A stretch of DNA of 44,226 bases, from positions 1 to 44,226 of the forward strand of contig JAVBLJ010000058.1 of the NCBI GenBank assembly GCA_031553615.1. Reading direction: 5' to 3'. This document shows positions 41,303 to 44,226 of the stretch, piece after piece. The notes under the pieces were generated by a model that saw only the letters and a list, made by a program, of their open reading frames with translations, did no database searches and was not told where the DNA came from. How positions within the stretch are numbered: position 1 is the stretch's first letter; each line of letters begins with the position of its first letter. This DNA is from WQXF01 sp031553615 (GTDB taxonomy: Bacteria; Bacillota; Clostridia; Christensenellales; Aristaeellaceae). Both the position numbers and the translations under genes were made by a program.

Positions 41303-42814
41303 TCATAAGTTCGCTTGGTTTTCCTCCAGCCAATGAATCATTTCACACAACTTCTTTCGGCTTTCTTGCTGTGTATAGGAACGCTTCAACAACACAGTGT
41401 CAAAAAAACTATTGAAGGCATCGATAAACGCAGAGAATGTCAGGATTTCCTCAAAGTATCCACGTTGCATCTGAATAGTAGTTACAGGATCCAACAAATA
41501 AACGCCCAAGTCCCCGTGACTTGACAACATGAGATTGTGAACGCGGATATCCTCGCGGAAAAAGTATAGTTGAAAGAAAGGATTATTCGTCGCGGCATCG
41601 AGCAAATCGTGCAGCACTTTTAACCTTCCATCTACGGGAATCGCTGGGAGCTCGTTGAGATGGTCAGGTAAGAAGCCCGTCTTTATAAAGTCCCACATGC
41701 CACTCACTAAAAAGATCAGCTTGCTTGGAGCACGCATGGAAAAAGCATTCACATATCTTTCCGTATGTACCGCATGTAGCTGTTGAATCGCAGGGTGCGA
41801 TTCCGGGTATTGCAGCATGGACAGTATTGCAGGGGTCAATATTTCAGTGGCAATATGGTTGTAGCACGGAGCTGGCCTATACATGCGCTGTGATCTATTC
41901 TTCTCCAAGAATAGTAGTCGTTGGGACAATAGCAAATAGTTTTCCGCTATATCTGGGTGCACATATTCGCTGCGCATCGCTGTATATGCGTTGCTGTTCT
42001 TTTTCAATAGATCGTCTAATAACACACGATATTGGGTTCCGCCCGAGACTTTATAGATCGAAAAGCATAAGTCTGCACTTGGGTATATGACCTGCATGTT
42101 GGTCGAGCCCGAAGCGTCTATCCACCAAAGAAACATTTGGCCATCTTGTGAGGTGAACAGCTTATTGCTTGCCGTTTCATTTTGCATATAAAAGGCTTCA
42201 TATTGCTTAAATCGTATCATCGTTGCGGCGCAAATCATAGATTTTACGGCATTATCTGGGGAAACGCCCAAATCACAATAGTGCCGAATCCAACACTTGT
42301 TCTCAAATTGAAAGAATGCTTGGGACAAGAGTGAAAAGAAACTTTCTTCACAGCAGCCGAAGATAAGCATATCGATTCGCTCTGCACTAGTGAATGTGTT
42401 CACCCATTGATTTCCCTGTAACTGCCTCGGCTCTTCATCCTCAGTAAAAAGCGTGATTACGGGCAACGCTGCTTGGGCCTGTTCGGCAAAGAGAAAATCC
42501 CAAAGGAACTCATGTGCCCTTCGAACCGCTAGGGGAAATGCTTCCGTCTCTAGGCATTGGCGAAGCGAAGCCAGCTCATCAGCGCTCAGGTGAAGGGCAT
42601 TGGTAAGAATCAATCTATTAAAAAATGCCTTTTGCACCTCGTGACTTACTTCTTGGTGCAGTATACGAACGACCGATGTGTGGCTTTTATAGCCTAACCT
42701 TCTGGCTAATTCAGCAGCACTACAATTTTTCTTTCTGAGAAGCGCAAATAGTGCATCACCAAAGCTACTAATATCGCGCATGTTGCCCTCGCTGCGATAT
42801 GGAAGCACGTTCAT
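41303..42814 (-). CDS. Helix-turn-helix regulator-like protein with large C-terminal domain
   Basis: A 503-residue soluble protein. Residues about 17-60 form a DNA-binding helix-turn-helix (GDALFALLRKKNCSAAELARRLGYKSHTSVVRIL). The remaining 400 or more residues are mixed alpha/beta with several aromatic stretches (FGCCEESFFSLLSQAFFQFENKCW) and no recognised domain; they could sense a ligand or peptide. An ATG at 42781 is an alternative start, and both have GAGGG or GAAGGG upstream. It has its own sigma-A promoter and terminator and lies directly before the peptide operon, so it is the likely controller of that operon. This role is inferred from position. Confidence 0.75.
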   Translation of the reverse strand: MNVLPYRSEGNMRDISSFGDALFALLRKKNCSAAELARRLGYKSHTSVVRILHQEVSHEVQKAFFNRLILTNALHLSADELASLRQCLETEAFPLAVRRAHEFLWDFLFAEQAQAALPVITLFTEDEEPRQLQGNQWVNTFTSAERIDMLIFGCCEESFFSLLSQAFFQFENKCWIRHYCDLGVSPDNAVKSMICAATMIRFKQYEAFYMQNETASNKLFTSQDGQMFLWWIDASGSTNMQVIYPSADLCFSIYKVSGGTQYRVLLDDLLKKNSNAYTAMRSEYVHPDIAENYLLLSQRLLFLEKNRSQRMYRPAPCYNHIATEILTPAILSMLQYPESHPAIQQLHAVHTERYVNAFSMRAPSKLIFLVSGMWDFIKTGFLPDHLNELPAIPVDGRLKVLHDLLDAATNNPFFQLYFFREDIRVHNLMLSSHGDLGVYLLDPVTTIQMQRGYFEEILTFSAFIDAFNSFFDTVLLKRSYTQQESRKKLCEMIHWLEENQANL

Positions 42815-42878
42815 CTTTGCCCTTCAACAAAATGGTTTCCCATCTGGAAAAATGGCAACGTGCTATCGCCGTATGTCC

Positions 42879-42907
42879 ATGATAGAAAATGTTGGGGAAA
42901 ATGTAAA
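42879..42907 (-). promoter_or_regulatory. Sigma-A promoter of the HTH regulator gene
   Basis: On the minus strand TTTACA (42907-42902), a 17-base spacer, then TATCAT (42884-42879), about 65 bases upstream of the start. Confidence 0.7.
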
Positions 42908-42944
42908 CACCTTTTTTCTTTTGTTTAGCAACTGTACCGTCTTG

Positions 42945-43105
42945 TACCAATTCCAATTAGGTTTTGCCACAATCCAGCGGATCATTTTCCGATCGGCGTT
43001 GTCGTGCCTCGGTCAGCGTAGCTGCTGGCTACGCCTCCTTCGGACTCCTAGCCGAACGTAAAAATCTCTCGCTGGCTTATTGGCAATACCTAATTGGAAT
43101 TGGTA
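42945..43105. mobile_element. Miniature element copy 2 (161 bp)
   Basis: Complete copy. The left end TACCAATTCCAATTAGG (42945-42969 in full) and the right end CCTAATTGGAATTGGTA (43081-43105 in full) are inverted repeats over 25 bases with one mismatch. Both ends are bounded by TA, as expected for IS630/Tc1-mariner-type insertion with TA duplication. The inner hairpin is GCGTAGC-TGCTG-GCTACGC. No coding capacity. It is in the same orientation as the copy at 32711, with 10,073 bases between them. Confidence 0.9.
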
Positions 43106-43152
43106 TAACAGAGAGCGCACAACCGTGCTATGGCGGAGGGAACCGATAGACA

Positions 43153-43182
43153 ACGAAACCGCCGTATCACAGGCGGTTTCGT
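43153..43182 (-). terminator. Hairpin after the beta-helix protein gene
   Basis: Perfect 11-base arms ACGAAACCGCC and GGCGGTTTCGT (43153-43163 and 43172-43182) with an 8-base loop, beyond the stop of the minus-strand gene at 43239. The following T tract is poor, so termination is likely but not certain. Confidence 0.55.
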
Positions 43183-43238
43183 CGTGCCGGGTTCTTGCTT
43201 CTAGAAAATAAGCATCTGCCTCAGCCGATGAGACGAGG

Positions 43239-44226
43239 TTATGGGTTCATGTCCATTTTGTCTTCCGGGATCGGTGGGATTGCGCAGACCGAGGTGCGAC
43301 AACACGCGATTTTGCAATGTTGAGAGCAACAACACCTGCGCCAAGCGATTAGGATACAGAAGAAAATGAGCGCAATCGTCAGCGCGAAAATAAGGCCAAT
43401 TCGCGAAAGTTTTGTTTCGCTCCAACCGGGTTCGCCGGCATTGGTTTCGTTACCCGACGCGCCGTAGTACCCATAGGAGGTTCGCTCGAGGAGTCCGCAT
43501 ACGTCGGTCACGTGCACGTTCAGGTGCGTTCGACCGTAGCGCACGATTTGTTCTTCAGTTTTTACGCTGGCACCCTTGTTGGCGGGATCGTAGGTCGCGT
43601 GGACTGTTCCGGTCGCGTCGATAAAGGAGAACAGCGGAACAGCCGTTTCATCCAACGTACCGGTGATGTTGAGCACACCGGCGGCTACGCTGTTTTCAAT
43701 ATACACACCGAAATAGATAGGCGGGGAATCGTACGCACTCGCGCCATACAGATTTCCGACCCATAGCGAAGTGGCCGTGGCCCCTGTATACACCGCCTTT
43801 GTTAGATCGATGGAGATGGTTCCGTCGTAGCGGCACCGGATAAACTTGCTTGCATACACCCCGTTGGACCAGGCTAGGTCGTCGGATTCCGCCGTAATCT
43901 GGCAGGCGATGCCGCCGACGATGTTGTAGCGGTCAAACGAGATATCCGTCAAAGTCAGGTCCACAGAACTGGTTACACGCTCAAAAACGCAGTTTGAGGC
44001 TGCCCAGACCAATCCGCCTATCTGATACGAGCGCTTTGTGATGGCACCGTCCACAGAAATCCTTGAAAAGGTTGAGTCGGTCGCATAATAGGCGAGCGTG
44101 GTTCTTAGCTCGGTGCCGTTTACGTGGATTTGCATCGACTCAAATTGTGCGCCTGTGACGTAGCGGAAGATGCTGTACCCTTCGCCGTCCCAATCCAGGG
44201 TAATTGTGCGGCCCATGCCGTTGAGC
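43239..44226 (-). CDS. Beta-helix surface protein, partial (5' end beyond window)
   Basis: The C-terminal 329 or so residues of a larger protein; the frame remains open to the window edge (LNG before the Met at 44216), so the true start lies outside. The first 200 residues have the short strand-turn repeats of a right-handed parallel beta-helix (SFDRYNIVGGIACQITAESDD, NGVYASKFIRCRYDGTISIDL), typical of pectate-lyase-like surface or phage-tail proteins. One membrane helix (LSRIGLIFALTIALIFFCILIA) follows, then a cytoplasmic tail with many Cys (WRRCCCSQHCKIACCRTSVC). It lies just outside element copy 2. Enzymatic activity cannot be judged from this part. Confidence 0.75.
   Translation of the reverse strand, partial: LNGMGRTITLDWDGEGYSIFRYVTGAQFESMQIHVNGTELRTTLAYYATDSTFSRISVDGAITKRSYQIGGLVWAASNCVFERVTSSVDLTLTDISFDRYNIVGGIACQITAESDDLAWSNGVYASKFIRCRYDGTISIDLTKAVYTGATATSLWVGNLYGASAYDSPPIYFGVYIENSVAAGVLNITGTLDETAVPLFSFIDATGTVHATYDPANKGASVKTEEQIVRYGRTHLNVHVTDVCGLLERTSYGYYGASGNETNAGEPGWSETKLSRIGLIFALTIALIFFCILIAWRRCCCSQHCKIACCRTSVCAIPPIPEDKMDMNP

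Overview
The window looks like a chromosome segment of a GC-rich, Gram-positive-type Clostridia bacterium (Christensenellales/Oscillospirales-like). This is inferred from gene families and signals, not from a marker gene. Supporting points are strong AGGAGG-type ribosome binding sites, sigma-A promoters, a PadR/permease-prefix/DUF4097 cassette, a YheI/YheH-type heterodimeric ABC exporter, and carbohydrate ABC importers with Yip1 and DUF5696 partners. No rRNA, intact tRNA, CRISPR array or transposase gene was found.

Layout. (1) 1-8250, mostly minus strand: palindromic intergenic repeats, a TSUP permease, an AEC transporter, aspartate kinase, a GNAT acetyltransferase, a PadR-controlled envelope cassette, a DUF308 membrane protein and a methyltransferase. 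Two 15-bp-period tandem arrays flank the methyltransferase. (2) 8481-13277, plus strand: a self-regulated MarR gene and two ABC exporter half-subunits, closed by a terminator. (3) 13270-31313, plus strand: a run of 14 tightly packed genes, probably one carbohydrate operon. It holds a secreted GH8 glucanase, a BadF/BcrA-type sugar kinase, an AraC regulator, two complete sets of ABC-importer permeases and binding proteins with no ATPase, an NHL-repeat membrane protein, a Yip1 protein, a DUF5696 protein, an acyltransferase-fold protein and a cytoplasmic GH18-like enzyme. A likely reading is that GH8 cuts a beta-glucan outside the cell, the importers take up the pieces using a shared ATPase encoded elsewhere, and the cytoplasmic enzymes process them. 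(4) 31337-32539, minus: a UDP-glucose 6-dehydrogenase.

(5) 32711-43105 is the most unusual part. Two 161-bp miniature elements in the same orientation, with TA-ended inverted repeats, bracket about 10 kb of visibly more AT-rich, minus-strand, largely secreted-protein genes. In transcription order these are: an HTH regulator; a small peptide with Cys at every fourth residue; a strong terminator or attenuator; a radical SAM/SPASM enzyme; a secreted RCC1-like propeller; a secreted protein with Ig-like repeats and a Cys-His amidase-like domain; a collagen-like protein with a possible sporulation promoter; a tRNA-like remnant with a terminator; and an unrecognised secreted protein. The peptide plus radical SAM enzyme is most simply a RiPP biosynthetic locus, and its operon with the two secreted proteins is the best candidate for an undescribed system here. 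(6) 43239 to the end: the C-terminal part of a surface beta-helix protein with a membrane anchor and a Cys-rich tail.
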